Positions 16,914 through 26,240 of a stretch of 64,000 nt of DNA are shown here, one piece after another. The translations under genes were made by a program, and so were the position numbers. The DNA comes from JAAYCI01 sp031548875. GTDB taxonomy: Bacteria > Bacillota > Clostridia > Oscillospirales > Ruminococcaceae. Positions within the stretch are counted from its first letter, which is position 1. Every line of letters begins with the position of its first letter. Below the pieces are notes generated by a model. It saw only the letters and a program-made list of their open reading frames with translations, was not told where the DNA came from and made no database searches. The stretch lies in the NCBI GenBank assembly GCA_031548875.1, contig JAVBQQ010000008.1:1-64000 (forward strand), in the 5' to 3' direction.

Positions 16914-17702
16914 TTATATAATGAATTTGTCCTGCAGGCGTTCCAGCAGCCAATCGGCGGCGCCTGCAGGGTCCAGCGAGACGACGGTGCCCATGCCGCG
17001 CGGCTCTTTGGTGAATGAGCGGAACACACGCGTGGGGGACCCCTTCAGCCCGATGTTCGAATCGGCCACGTCCAGGTCCTTGCGGTGCAGCTCCTTCACC
17101 TTCTTCTTGTGGTAGGCATCCACGATGCCGCCGGGCGTCATGTAGCGAGGGGTGTTCAGCTCGCTGAGCGCCGTGACGAGACAGGGCAGCTTTGCGCGGA
17201 TGACGTGGTAGCGGTCTTCGTACTGGCGCTTCACCTGGATGTGGTCGCCGTCCAGCTCCAGCGCCTCGGCGTAGCTGATGTTGGCGAGTCCCAGGTGTTC
17301 GGCGATCTGCGGGCCCACCTGCGCGGTGTCGCCGTCGATGGCCTGGCGGCCGGTGATGATGAGGTCGTAGGGGTAGTGTTTGATGGCCGAGGCCAGCGTG
17401 GAGCTGGTGGCCCAGGTGTCGGCGCCGCCAAAGGCACGGTCGGTTACCAGCACGGCTTCGTCGGCGCCCATGGCCAGCGCCTCGCGCAGGGCGGCGTCCG
17501 CCTGGGGCGGGCCCATCGAGATGACCGTGACGTGCGCGCCGTGCTTGTCTTTCAGGCGCAGGGCGGCCTCCAGGCCGGCCTTGTCGTCGGGGTTGATGAT
17601 GCTGGGCACGCCGTCGCGGATGAGGGTGCCCGTCTCGGGGTTCAGGCGCACCTCGTTCGTGTCCGGCACCTGTTTTATGCAGACGATCACTTTCAGTTTC
17701 AT
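16914..17702 (-). CDS. etfB: Electron transfer flavoprotein subunit beta
   Basis: This 262-residue protein opens with KLKVIVCIKQVPDTNEV, the family start. It also has IINPDDKAGLEAAL, TGRQAIDGDTAQVGPQIAEHLG and a C-terminal KEPRGMGTVV. It pairs with EtfA (13 bases downstream) and transfers electrons between NADH/ferredoxin or quinone partners and acyl-CoA dehydrogenase. The gene lies 13 bases after the dehydrogenase gene in the same operon. Confidence 0.96.
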   Translation of the reverse strand: MKLKVIVCIKQVPDTNEVRLNPETGTLIRDGVPSIINPDDKAGLEAALRLKDKHGAHVTVISMGPPQADAALREALAMGADEAVLVTDRAFGGADTWATSSTLASAIKHYPYDLIITGRQAIDGDTAQVGPQIAEHLGLANISYAEALELDGDHIQVKRQYEDRYHVIRAKLPCLVTALSELNTPRYMTPGGIVDAYHKKKVKELHRKDLDVADSNIGLKGSPTRVFRSFTKEPRGMGTVVSLDPAGAADWLLERLQDKFII

Positions 17703-17715
17703 GCGCTCTCCCTCC

Positions 17716-18855
<1,140 letters not shown>

Positions 18856-18950
18856 ACCGGCCCTCCTGATTCGTTAAAAATATATCAAACCTTCCATAAA
18901 AAGAAAGACTTCCCGGTTCGCAGTAGATGTTGAGAAGTCTAACTAAATCG

Positions 18951-18979
18951 ATTTTACCCCCCACAACAGGCAATGTCAA
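18951..18979 (-). promoter_or_regulatory. Promoter of the bcd-etfB-etfA operon
   Basis: Reading leftward, TTGACA (18974-18979), exactly 17 bases, TAAAAT (18951-18956). Confidence 0.85.
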
Positions 18980-19049
18980 GTCAATACGGGACTATTTTGT
19001 CGGGAACCGGGCCGCCGGGGCAGAGGGCGTAAAGCGACTGGATAAGAAC

Positions 19050-19077
19050 GCCCGGCGGACAGGTATGCCCGCCGGGC
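19050..19077 (-). terminator. Hairpin after hbd, between the two butyrate operons
   Basis: GCCCGGCGG/CCGCCGGGC, 9-bp perfect stem. The T-run is on the plus-strand side; leftward only GTTCTTATCC follows, so leftward termination may be partial. Confidence 0.6.
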
Positions 19078-19090
19078 GCCTTTTTTGCAC

Positions 19091-19930
19091 TCAGCTGTAC
19101 TCGTAGAAGCCTTTGCCCGTTTTGCGGCCCAGCTTCTTGCCGCGCACCATCTTTACAAGCAGGGGATGGGGGCGGTATTTGGGGTCGCCAAACTCGGTGA
19201 ACAGTGTGTTCATGATCTCGTAGCAGATGTCCAGGCCCACGAGGTCCGCCAGGGCCAGCGGGCCCATGGGGTGGTTGGCGCCCAGCTTCATGGCGGTGTC
19301 GATGTCTTCGGCGCTCGCCACGCCTTCGGCGTAGATGCCGATGGCCTCGTTGATCATGGGGAAGAGGATGCGATTCACGACGAACCCGGGCGATTCCTGT
19401 ACCTCCACCGGCGTTTTGCCGATGTCCACGCAGATGCCCTTGATTTTCTCCACCAGCTCCTTGGGGGTGGTGAGGCCGGCGACCACCTCTACCAGCTTCA
19501 TGGCTGGCGCGGGGTTGAAGAAGTGCATGCCCACCACCGTGCGGTCAAGCCCGGCGGCCATCTCGGTGAGCGAGAGGGCGGAGGTGTTGGAAGCGAAGAT
19601 ACAATCTGCCTTGCAGATGCCCTGCAGCTTGCCGAACAGCTCCAGCTTTGTCTCCATCTTCTCCAGTGCCGATTCGATGACCAGGTCGCAGGGGGCCAGG
19701 ATGTCGTACAGGCCGGTGTCGATGCGGGCCAACGCCTTGTCCATCTCCTCCTGGGTCATCTTTTCTTTCTGCACCATCTTGGCAAAGTTTTTGGCCACGC
19801 GGTCCTTGCCCAGGGCGGCGCGCTCGGTGGAACCGTAATGGCCGATCTTCACCTCGTACCCTTCGCACTGTGCAAACACCTGTGCAATGCCCGAACCCAT
19901 TGTGCCCGGGCTGACAACACCGATTACCAT
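19091..19930 (-). CDS. hbd: 3-hydroxybutyryl-CoA dehydrogenase
   Basis: This 279-residue enzyme reduces acetoacetyl-CoA to 3-hydroxybutyryl-CoA with NAD(P)H. It has the Rossmann start MVIGVVSPGTMGSGIAQVF and HFFNPAPAMKLVEVV with the catalytic His. The NRILFPMINEA and LGANHPMGPLALADLVGLD segments are typical of C4 enzymes. The usual GAG of the nucleotide loop is SPG here, so the first Gly of GxGxxG is Ser. AGGAGG precedes the ATG. It is the third gene of the leftward thlA-crt-hbd group. Confidence 0.96.
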   Translation of the reverse strand: MVIGVVSPGTMGSGIAQVFAQCEGYEVKIGHYGSTERAALGKDRVAKNFAKMVQKEKMTQEEMDKALARIDTGLYDILAPCDLVIESALEKMETKLELFGKLQGICKADCIFASNTSALSLTEMAAGLDRTVVGMHFFNPAPAMKLVEVVAGLTTPKELVEKIKGICVDIGKTPVEVQESPGFVVNRILFPMINEAIGIYAEGVASAEDIDTAMKLGANHPMGPLALADLVGLDICYEIMNTLFTEFGDPKYRPHPLLVKMVRGKKLGRKTGKGFYEYS

Positions 19931-20027
19931 ACGTGTATCCTCCTAAAAATGTTATGTAAAGTATTGCGTTGATACCTACGGTTTGAGCATCTGGAACAGG
20001 ACAGGACGAAGAGGGGTCAGCACTATC

Positions 20028-20804
20028 TCAAAAGCCGGTGAAGGGCTCCGGCTTTGTTTTTTCCACAAAGGCGCGCATGGCCATGCGCTGGTCGTTTGTG
20101 CCGAAACAGCGGGCGAAGGGCTCCGCTTCCAGGCCGTTTGCCTCGGAAAGGGGGCGCCCCACAGACGCGTTTGCCACCTGTTTTGCCCCCCGCACACCCA
20201 GCGGCGCGTTGGCGGCGATGGTCTCCGCCATGGCAAGGCAGCGGCCCATCAGTTCCTCGGGCGGGCAGACGGCGTTCACAAGGCCGATGGCGAAAGCCTC
20301 GTCCGCCTTGATGCGGCCAGCTGTGAAGGCCAGCTCTTTCGCCTTGGCGATGCCCGCCACGCGGGCCAGGCGCTGCACCCCGCCGTAACCGGGCAGGATG
20401 CCGAGACCCACCTCCGGCAGGCCGAACGACGCCTTTTCGCTGGCGATGCGTATGTCGCAGGCCAGGGCCAGCTCGCACCCGCCGCCCAGCGCAAAACCGT
20501 TCACGCCTGCGATGGTGGGCATGGGCAGCGCTTCCAGCTTTGCCATGGCTTCGCCACCGGCGCGGCTGAAGGCCGCCGCTTCGCTTGGCGAGAGGTCTTT
20601 CATCTCGGCGATGTCGGCACCGGCAACAAAGGATTTTTCGCCCTCGCCGGTAACGATGAGGCAGCGGATGTCCGAAGTGGCGATCTCGTCCAGCCGCGTG
20701 TGCAATGCGGCCACCACCTCGCTGTTCAGCGCGTTCAATGCCTGCGGGCGGCTCACCGTCAGTATGCCGATCTGTTCGCGGCGCTCGTACAGGACAACGG
20801 GCAT
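20028..20804 (-). CDS. crt: Enoyl-CoA hydratase / crotonase
   Basis: This 258-residue crotonase-fold enzyme dehydrates 3-hydroxybutyryl-CoA to crotonyl-CoA. FVAGADIAEM forms part of the oxyanion hole. GGGCELALACD and LPEVGLGILPGYGG carry the two catalytic Glu residues. The ATG at 20804 follows GAGGAGG; the open frame reads further upstream but without a ribosome site. It lies between thlA and hbd, as in many clostridial butyrate clusters. Confidence 0.95.
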   Translation of the reverse strand: MPVVLYERREQIGILTVSRPQALNALNSEVVAALHTRLDEIATSDIRCLIVTGEGEKSFVAGADIAEMKDLSPSEAAAFSRAGGEAMAKLEALPMPTIAGVNGFALGGGCELALACDIRIASEKASFGLPEVGLGILPGYGGVQRLARVAGIAKAKELAFTAGRIKADEAFAIGLVNAVCPPEELMGRCLAMAETIAANAPLGVRGAKQVANASVGRPLSEANGLEAEPFARCFGTNDQRMAMRAFVEKTKPEPFTGF

Positions 20805-20884
20805 CTTGCATTCCTCCTCGCAGGGGTTTATTGGGTCTGTGTTTCCCAAAACAACGGGCAGGGGATATTTGGGGCCTTTGCCAC

Positions 20885-20916
20885 ATCCCGCCCACCGGAA
20901 AACCGATGGGCGGGAT
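20885..20916. repeat. Perfect hairpin in the thlA-crt gap
   Basis: ATCCCGCCCA and TGGGCGGGAT pair perfectly around a 12-base loop. There is no T-run on the leftward strand, so it is more likely an mRNA-stability or partial-attenuation element than a full terminator. Confidence 0.5.
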
Positions 20917-20962
20917 TGGCGTGGCCCGTCAATACGGGTTTTCTGTTTTGTACAGGGTGTGG

Positions 20963-22150
20963 TTACCGCTCCACGATGGTGGCAACGCCCATACCGCCGC
21001 CGATGCACAGCGTGGCAAGGCCGCGCTTGGCGTCGCGGCGCTGCATCTCATGCAGCAGGGTGACGAAGATGCGGCAGCCCGAGGCGCCCACGGGGTGGCC
21101 CAGCGAGATGGCGCCGCCGTTTACGTTCACGATGTCGGCGTTCCAGCCCAGCTCTTTGCCGCAGGCCAGCGCCTGGGAGGCGAAGGCCTCATTGGCCTCG
21201 ATGAGGTCAAAGTCGTTGATGCCAAGGCCGGTGCGCTTCATCAGCTTGGTGGTGGCGTAGTAGGGGCCCATGCCCATGATGGTGGGGTCAAGGCCGGCCA
21301 GCGCGCCGTCCACGAACTTGGCCATCGGGGTCACGCCCAGTTCTTTGGCCTTCTCGGCGCTCATCACCACCACGGCGGCGGCGCCGTCGTTGATGCCCGA
21401 GGCGTTGGCGGCGGTAACGGTGCCGCCGTCGCGCTTGAAGGCGGGCTTCAGGCCGGAAAGGCCCTCGGCGGTAACGCCGGCGCGGGGGAACTCGTCCACC
21501 TTGAAGTCGACGATATCCTTCTTCACCTTCACGGGAACAGGCACGATCTCGGCGTCGAACTTGCCGTCGGCCATCGCCTTTTCAGCCTTGTTCTGGCTGG
21601 CGGCGGCGAACTCGTCCTGCATCTCGCGGGTGATGCCGAACTTCTCGGCCACGTTCTCGGCGGTGATGCCCATGTGGTAGTTGTTGAACGCGTCCCACAG
21701 CGCGTCGTTGATCATTGTGTCCACCAGGTTGCCGTTGCCCATGCGGTAGCCGTAGCGGGCGTCGGGCAGGGCATAGGGGGCGGCGGACATGTTCTCCATG
21801 CCACCGGCCACCATGATGTCCGCCTGGCCGGCCTGGATGAGGGCGGCGGCCATGTTCACGGAATTGAGGCCCGAGCCGCAGACCACGTTCAGCGTCTGGG
21901 CGGGTACGCTGTCGGGCAGGCCGGCCTTGATGCTGGCCTGGCGGGCCACGTTCTGGCCCAAAGCGGCCTGGATGACACAGCCCATGAGCACCTGATCCAC
22001 GTTTTCAGGCTTGAGGCCGGCGCGGCTCACAGCCTCCTTGATGACGATAGCGCCCAGATCGGCCGCGGGGGTGTTTGCCAGAGAGCCGCCGAACTTGCCG
22101 ATAGCGGTGCGCACGGCACCCGCCACTACGATTTCCTTAGACATACACAT
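20963..22150 (-). CDS. thlA: Acetyl-CoA C-acetyltransferase (thiolase)
   Basis: This 395-residue thiolase condenses two acetyl-CoA to acetoacetyl-CoA, the entry to the butyrate path. The active-site Cys is in LNVVCGSGLNSV, and the His and second Cys are in LGHPVGASG and ATLCIGGGMG. Length and motifs are full. The ATG at 22150 follows AAAGGAGAAC. It is the first gene before crt and hbd. It may be transcribed with the genes further upstream or from a weak local promoter (TTGTAC-like) that I could not settle. Confidence 0.96.
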   Translation of the reverse strand: MCMSKEIVVAGAVRTAIGKFGGSLANTPAADLGAIVIKEAVSRAGLKPENVDQVLMGCVIQAALGQNVARQASIKAGLPDSVPAQTLNVVCGSGLNSVNMAAALIQAGQADIMVAGGMENMSAAPYALPDARYGYRMGNGNLVDTMINDALWDAFNNYHMGITAENVAEKFGITREMQDEFAAASQNKAEKAMADGKFDAEIVPVPVKVKKDIVDFKVDEFPRAGVTAEGLSGLKPAFKRDGGTVTAANASGINDGAAAVVVMSAEKAKELGVTPMAKFVDGALAGLDPTIMGMGPYYATTKLMKRTGLGINDFDLIEANEAFASQALACGKELGWNADIVNVNGGAISLGHPVGASGCRIFVTLLHEMQRRDAKRGLATLCIGGGMGVATIVER

Positions 22151-22250
22151 AGAACCTGTTCTCCTTTCGATCTCACATCAAAATGATATTTGTAAATCCC
22201 TTTGGGAATGTACAACGAGGGGGGCGCGGCCCGGCGCTGTTTGGAAATGA

Positions 22251-22826
22251 TCAGCCGGAGGAATTTGCACTTGAAGACAGGATAAATGCCTGAATAGTTT
22301 CGCCAGTGCCACTGTTTACACGTGTGCGCACAGTTGCGCGATATTTGACATAGATATCCCTGTCCACTTTCTTTTCATATTCGCTGAAATAGTAAGCGAT
22401 AGCCGGCACTTTTTGGGGGTCGTCATCATAAGTTATATTCGTCTCGCGATTTTTAAAAAGAGTGGAAATTTCTTCAAGTGGGGCGGACAGATTCACGCCC
22501 TGATAGCTGAACCGGTCACCGTCTGGCAGGTCGATGCTGATATCCATCAGATAGCCGGACAGGGTATAGGTGACGACCACCGTGTCGTCAAGATAGGTGC
22601 AGCACCACATGCCGCCGAAGTCTTCGATGATTCCGCCCTTGGTATAACCCCACAGTTCATCCAGCTTGTCCTTCCTGTCGCCCAGCGTGATGAGGGTGCC
22701 GGTCTCTGTGTCCAACACGGACTTGAAGGCGAGTTCCTCTTCTTCCGTCAACCGGCCAAGCCCACCACACCCGGCAAGCCCGATTCCCAACGCCAAAACC
22801 AACACGATCGAAAGGAGTTTTCGCAT
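22251..22826 (-). CDS. Putative lipoprotein of unknown function
   Basis: This 191-residue protein begins MRKLLSIVLVLALGIGLAGC, a signal peptide with lipobox and Cys at about residue 20. The mature part is acidic with alternating beta-like segments (GTLITLGDRKDKL, VVVTYTLSGYLMDISI, DRFSYQGVNL) that could form a small extracellular fold. A GTG nine bases upstream is an alternative start. It sits on the same strand between abfT and thlA, an odd place for a surface protein, and may be just an insertion in the metabolic cluster. No family recognised. Confidence 0.75.
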   Translation of the reverse strand: MRKLLSIVLVLALGIGLAGCGGLGRLTEEEELAFKSVLDTETGTLITLGDRKDKLDELWGYTKGGIIEDFGGMWCCTYLDDTVVVTYTLSGYLMDISIDLPDGDRFSYQGVNLSAPLEEISTLFKNRETNITYDDDPQKVPAIAYYFSEYEKKVDRDIYVKYRATVRTRVNSGTGETIQAFILSSSANSSG

Positions 22827-22914
22827 CCGGATCACTTCCCTCGCTGTGTTTTGAGGAACAATGGACGTCCACTTCTATTTAAACACATATACACAACGTT
22901 TGGGAAGGGCCTTT

Positions 22915-24219
22915 TTAAAACTTCGCGTTGAAGCGTTTCTCGAACGCCTCTTTCAGCTCGTCGCGGAAATCCGGGTGTGCGATATTGATGAGCATGCGCG
23001 CGCGGTCCCGGGTGGAGCGGTACTTCAGGTTGGCCGCGCCATATTCGGTGACGATATATTCCACGTCGTAGCGGCCGGTGGTTACAGCCGCGCCCTCGTC
23101 CAGCAGCGGCACGATCTTGGAGATCTTGCCGCCGGCCGCCGTGGAGGGCATGGCGATGATCGAGCGACCGCCCTTGCTGATCGCCGCGGCGCGCACAAAG
23201 TCCACCTGGCCGCCCACGGCAGTGATCTGCAGCGGCCCCACCGATTCGGAGCACACCTGGCCCAAAAAGTCCACCTGCACGCAGGAGTTGATGGAGACGA
23301 GGTTATCGTTCCTGCCGGCCACGTAGGGGTCGTTCGTGTAGGTGGCGGGGAACATATTCACGGCGGGATTGTTGTGCGCGTAGTTGTACAGCCGCTCTGT
23401 GCCCATGAGGAAGGTGGCAACCGAAACGCCGTTGTGGAAATTTTTGGCCTTGTTGTTGATGACGCCGGCCTCCACCAGCTCCACCACGCCGTCCGAGAAC
23501 ATCTCACTGTGGATGCCCAGGTCCTTCTTGTCCTTCAGGAAGAGCAGCACGGCGTCCGGGATGGCGCCGATGCCCAGCTGCAGGCAGTCGCCGTCTTTGA
23601 TGAGGCTGGCGCAGTGCTCGCCGATGGCCCTCTCCACGTCGCCGATCTTGGGCGGGGACAGCTGGATGAGCGGGGCGTCGTGCTCCACGATGGCGTCAAA
23701 CTGGCTCACGTGCAGGAACGAATCGCCCAGCGTGCGGGGCATCTGCCTGTTCACCTGTGCGATGGTCAGCTTTGCCACCTCGGCGGCCTTTTTGCTGTAG
23801 TCCACCGCCACGCCGCAGCTGCACCAGCCGTGCTCGTCGGGCGGGGATACGTGCACCAACATCACGTCCAACGGCATGGTGCGCTCGAAGATGTTGGGGA
23901 TCTGCGAAAAATAACAGGGGGTGAAGTCCCCATGGCCGTCACGGATGGTGTTGCGCGTTTTGGCGCCCACAAACAGCGCGTTGTGGCGGAAATAGGGCGC
24001 CATTTCGGGCTGGGCGTAGCGGGCCTCGCCCATCGAGACCATATGCACGATCTCGACGTCTTTATAGCCGTTGGCTGCGGCGTTGTCCACCATCACGTCG
24101 ATGAGGTAGGTGGGCTCGCCCACGGCGTGGCTCACGGCAACGCGGTTGCCGGGCTTGATGCGCTTGACGGCCTCTTCGGCCGTGGTGATGCGCTCGTTGT
24201 AGATGGTTTTCCAGTCCAA
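22915..24219 (-). CDS. abfT: 4-hydroxybutyrate CoA-transferase (acetyl-CoA hydrolase/transferase family)
   Basis: This 434-residue family I CoA-transferase moves CoA from acetyl- or butyryl-CoA to 4-hydroxybutyrate. The family core is complete: VHVSPPDEHGWCSCG, LGIGAIPDAVL, and IHSEMFSDG with the Glu that forms the CoA thioester. GGQVDFVRAA, IIAMPSTA and VTEYGAANLKYRSTRDRA follow. Its place beside 4-hydroxybutyryl-CoA dehydratase supports the 4-hydroxybutyrate substrate over plain acetate or butyrate. Confidence 0.93.
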   Translation of the reverse strand: MDWKTIYNERITTAEEAVKRIKPGNRVAVSHAVGEPTYLIDVMVDNAAANGYKDVEIVHMVSMGEARYAQPEMAPYFRHNALFVGAKTRNTIRDGHGDFTPCYFSQIPNIFERTMPLDVMLVHVSPPDEHGWCSCGVAVDYSKKAAEVAKLTIAQVNRQMPRTLGDSFLHVSQFDAIVEHDAPLIQLSPPKIGDVERAIGEHCASLIKDGDCLQLGIGAIPDAVLLFLKDKKDLGIHSEMFSDGVVELVEAGVINNKAKNFHNGVSVATFLMGTERLYNYAHNNPAVNMFPATYTNDPYVAGRNDNLVSINSCVQVDFLGQVCSESVGPLQITAVGGQVDFVRAAAISKGGRSIIAMPSTAAGGKISKIVPLLDEGAAVTTGRYDVEYIVTEYGAANLKYRSTRDRARMLINIAHPDFRDELKEAFEKRFNAKF

Positions 24220-24334
24220 GTTGGGTGTTCCTCCTTCCGAAAATGCGGAAAAAATCCCATGGGGCGCCGGCGGTTCCAGGTAAGTGCTGATTCATATCTG
24301 GCGAAAGAATACCGCAAGGACACCGCCGCAAGAT

Positions 24335-24628
24335 TCAATCAATGCTTACCGAGGCTTCGCCCAGATGGTCCCGCACAAGCTGTGCCAGCGCGGGATAGTC
24401 TTCGGGGCCGGACAGTACGATCTTGCCGTACCGCCCGTGCAGCTCCGCATGGGAGGCGCAGGCACTGCCGCACCCGACGAAGACCGCGACGACGTCCGCC
24501 ATTGCACCATGGAGATTCCCGGAGGGAAGAATGTTCGCCTCCGGGAAGTCGATGTGCAGTTGCTTGGCGAGGGTGCCGCGGTCGTACCGGGGGTTGCAGC
24601 CGCCGCAATATTTGATGGCGATGGTCAT
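24335..24628 (-). CDS. Small conserved protein with CGGCN motif in the 4-hydroxybutyrate cluster
   Basis: This 97-residue protein reads MTIAIKYCGGCNPRYDRG near the start, then a predicted alpha/beta fold (VVAVFVGCGSACASHAEL, KIVLSGPEDYPALAQLV). It has five cysteines, two in CGGC and two in GCGSAC, which could bind a metal or form a redox pair. It lies 9 bases after abfD and before abfT on the same strand, so a helper role in 4-hydroxybutyrate fermentation is likely, for example for the Fe-S/FAD dehydratase. I do not know a characterised homologue. Confidence 0.75.
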   Translation of the reverse strand: MTIAIKYCGGCNPRYDRGTLAKQLHIDFPEANILPSGNLHGAMADVVAVFVGCGSACASHAELHGRYGKIVLSGPEDYPALAQLVRDHLGEASVSID

Positions 24629-24637
24629 GGCGCTTCG

Positions 24638-26083
24638 TCAGTCCTCGATCTTGGCGATGTTCTTGGCCAGATCCTTTTTCTGGGCCAGGTTCCCCTGCCG
24701 GGCAATCATGATGCGCTGTGCCTGCGGGCTGCCCGCGCCGTGCATGCTCTCAGTGCGGTAGCCAACGGCCGCGGTGCCCAGTGTGAGGTTCTCGATGAGG
24801 CGCATGATCTTGAGGCGATTCTCGGTGGAGATGTTGTCGTTGCCCTTCAGGTATTTTTCCAGGAAGGGGCCCAGCTTCTCATGGCGGAAGTCCTTCTCGC
24901 TGGGGGCGGTCACCATCAGGCCGCCGGCAACGTCCTCGGCCAGGCGGGTGATCTCGTACGGGAAGCGGGTGATGTTCTGCTTGCACACGTTGGCCAGCAG
25001 GCCGTCCACATAGTAGTTGCCGCTTTTTGTGGGGCAGCCCTCGGCAGAGCAAGCGATGCCGCAGGAGTATAGCGTCTCGTTCAGGTGGGTCATCTCGATG
25101 AGCTTGTCCTTCACGTGGCTGGCCTTGGCGGCGCCGTTGTAGTCGGCTGCGAGAGCCGCGGCGCCGATGAGCACGTCACCCACGCCCACCTTGCAACCGC
25201 CATAGCTCTGGCGGTGGTAGCTGGCAAAGCGCTCCACCAGCATGCCTGCAAATTTGGTCTCGCCGTCCATGAAGATGCGGTCATTGGGCACGAACACGTC
25301 GTCGAAGATAAGCAGCGCTTCCATGCCGCCAAACTCGCTGTTGCCCACGTCCATACAGCTGCCTTCCGCCTTGCGGGTGTCGCAGCTCTGGCGGCCGATA
25401 ATCATGAAGACGCCCTTTGTATCCACCGGCACGGCGAACGAGATGGCATAGTCGCCCTCGTTCTCCTTCATGGCGATGGTGGGCATCACCACCACCTCGT
25501 GGCTATTGCTGATGCCCGTCTGGTGGGCCTTGGCGCCGCGCACGACAACGCCGTCGGGCCGGCGCTCCACCACGCGCAGGAAGAGGTCCGGGTCCTTCTG
25601 CTCGCCGGGCGAGAGGGCGCGGTCGCCCTTGGGATCGGTCATGGCGCCGTCCACCACAAGGTCGTTCTCCTGCACGAATTTGATATACTCTACAAGGCGT
25701 TTGTGGTACTGGGTGCCGCACTCCTCGTCGATCTCGAACGTGGTGCTGTACAGCGCGTTCAGCGCGTCCATGCCCACGCAGCGCTGGAAGCAGCTGGCCG
25801 TCTTCTGGCCCAGCAGGCGCTGCATCTTTACCTTCTTCACAAGGTCATCGGTGCTCTGGTGGATGTGTGTGAAGCGGTTGATCTTCTTGCCAGTGAAGGA
25901 ACTGGTGGCGGTCATCAGGTCCTCGTACTGGGGATCCTGCGCCAGGTCGTAAGTTGCTTTCAGGCTGTTCACCGAGGGGCGCAGGATGGGGTTGTCCACC
26001 GCGTTGGGGATCTGCTCGCCGAACATGTAGATCTCCATGTTCATCTTGCGCAGGCTGTCCAGGTATTGTTCACCTGTCATCAT
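24638..26083 (-). CDS. abfD: 4-hydroxybutyryl-CoA dehydratase / vinylacetyl-CoA isomerase
   Basis: This 481-residue FAD and [4Fe-4S] enzyme converts 4-hydroxybutyryl-CoA to crotonyl-CoA by a radical route. Cluster ligands known from the Clostridium aminobutyricum enzyme are visible: CFQRC (two Cys), then His and Cys in HLNETLYSCGIAC. The FAD region includes HQTGISNSHEVVV and FDDVFVPNDRIFMDGE. The first of two adjacent ATGs (26083) has AAGGAGAA at good spacing. It is the first gene of the abf group, with an extended -10 promoter upstream. Full length and highly conserved. Confidence 0.97.
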   Translation of the reverse strand: MMTGEQYLDSLRKMNMEIYMFGEQIPNAVDNPILRPSVNSLKATYDLAQDPQYEDLMTATSSFTGKKINRFTHIHQSTDDLVKKVKMQRLLGQKTASCFQRCVGMDALNALYSTTFEIDEECGTQYHKRLVEYIKFVQENDLVVDGAMTDPKGDRALSPGEQKDPDLFLRVVERRPDGVVVRGAKAHQTGISNSHEVVVMPTIAMKENEGDYAISFAVPVDTKGVFMIIGRQSCDTRKAEGSCMDVGNSEFGGMEALLIFDDVFVPNDRIFMDGETKFAGMLVERFASYHRQSYGGCKVGVGDVLIGAAALAADYNGAAKASHVKDKLIEMTHLNETLYSCGIACSAEGCPTKSGNYYVDGLLANVCKQNITRFPYEITRLAEDVAGGLMVTAPSEKDFRHEKLGPFLEKYLKGNDNISTENRLKIMRLIENLTLGTAAVGYRTESMHGAGSPQAQRIMIARQGNLAQKKDLAKNIAKIED

Positions 26084-26183
26084 AGGGGTATTCTCCTTTC
26101 CCTTGTCGGGCGTGGTGTGTGGTTGATAGATGGCAGGTGCAGGTGCTTTCAAGCTTTTGTTACGGCCCTGCCGCAACACTTTA

Positions 26184-26192
26184 AGTATACCA
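26184..26192 (-). promoter_or_regulatory. Extended -10 promoter element of the abf operon
   Basis: Reading leftward, TGG-TATACT, about 100 bases before abfD. The -35 region is weak (TTTCAA-like), as is usual with an extended -10. Confidence 0.6.
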
Positions 26193-26240
26193 TAAAACAG
26201 GGGAACTTGAAAGATATACACCGCACGTGCGATTCCCTTT

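Noticed and set aside
22151..22250. Strong promoter before thlA
   Set aside because: TTGTAC and ATATCAT-like boxes exist but the spacing is poor. Read-through from the abf group is equally possible.
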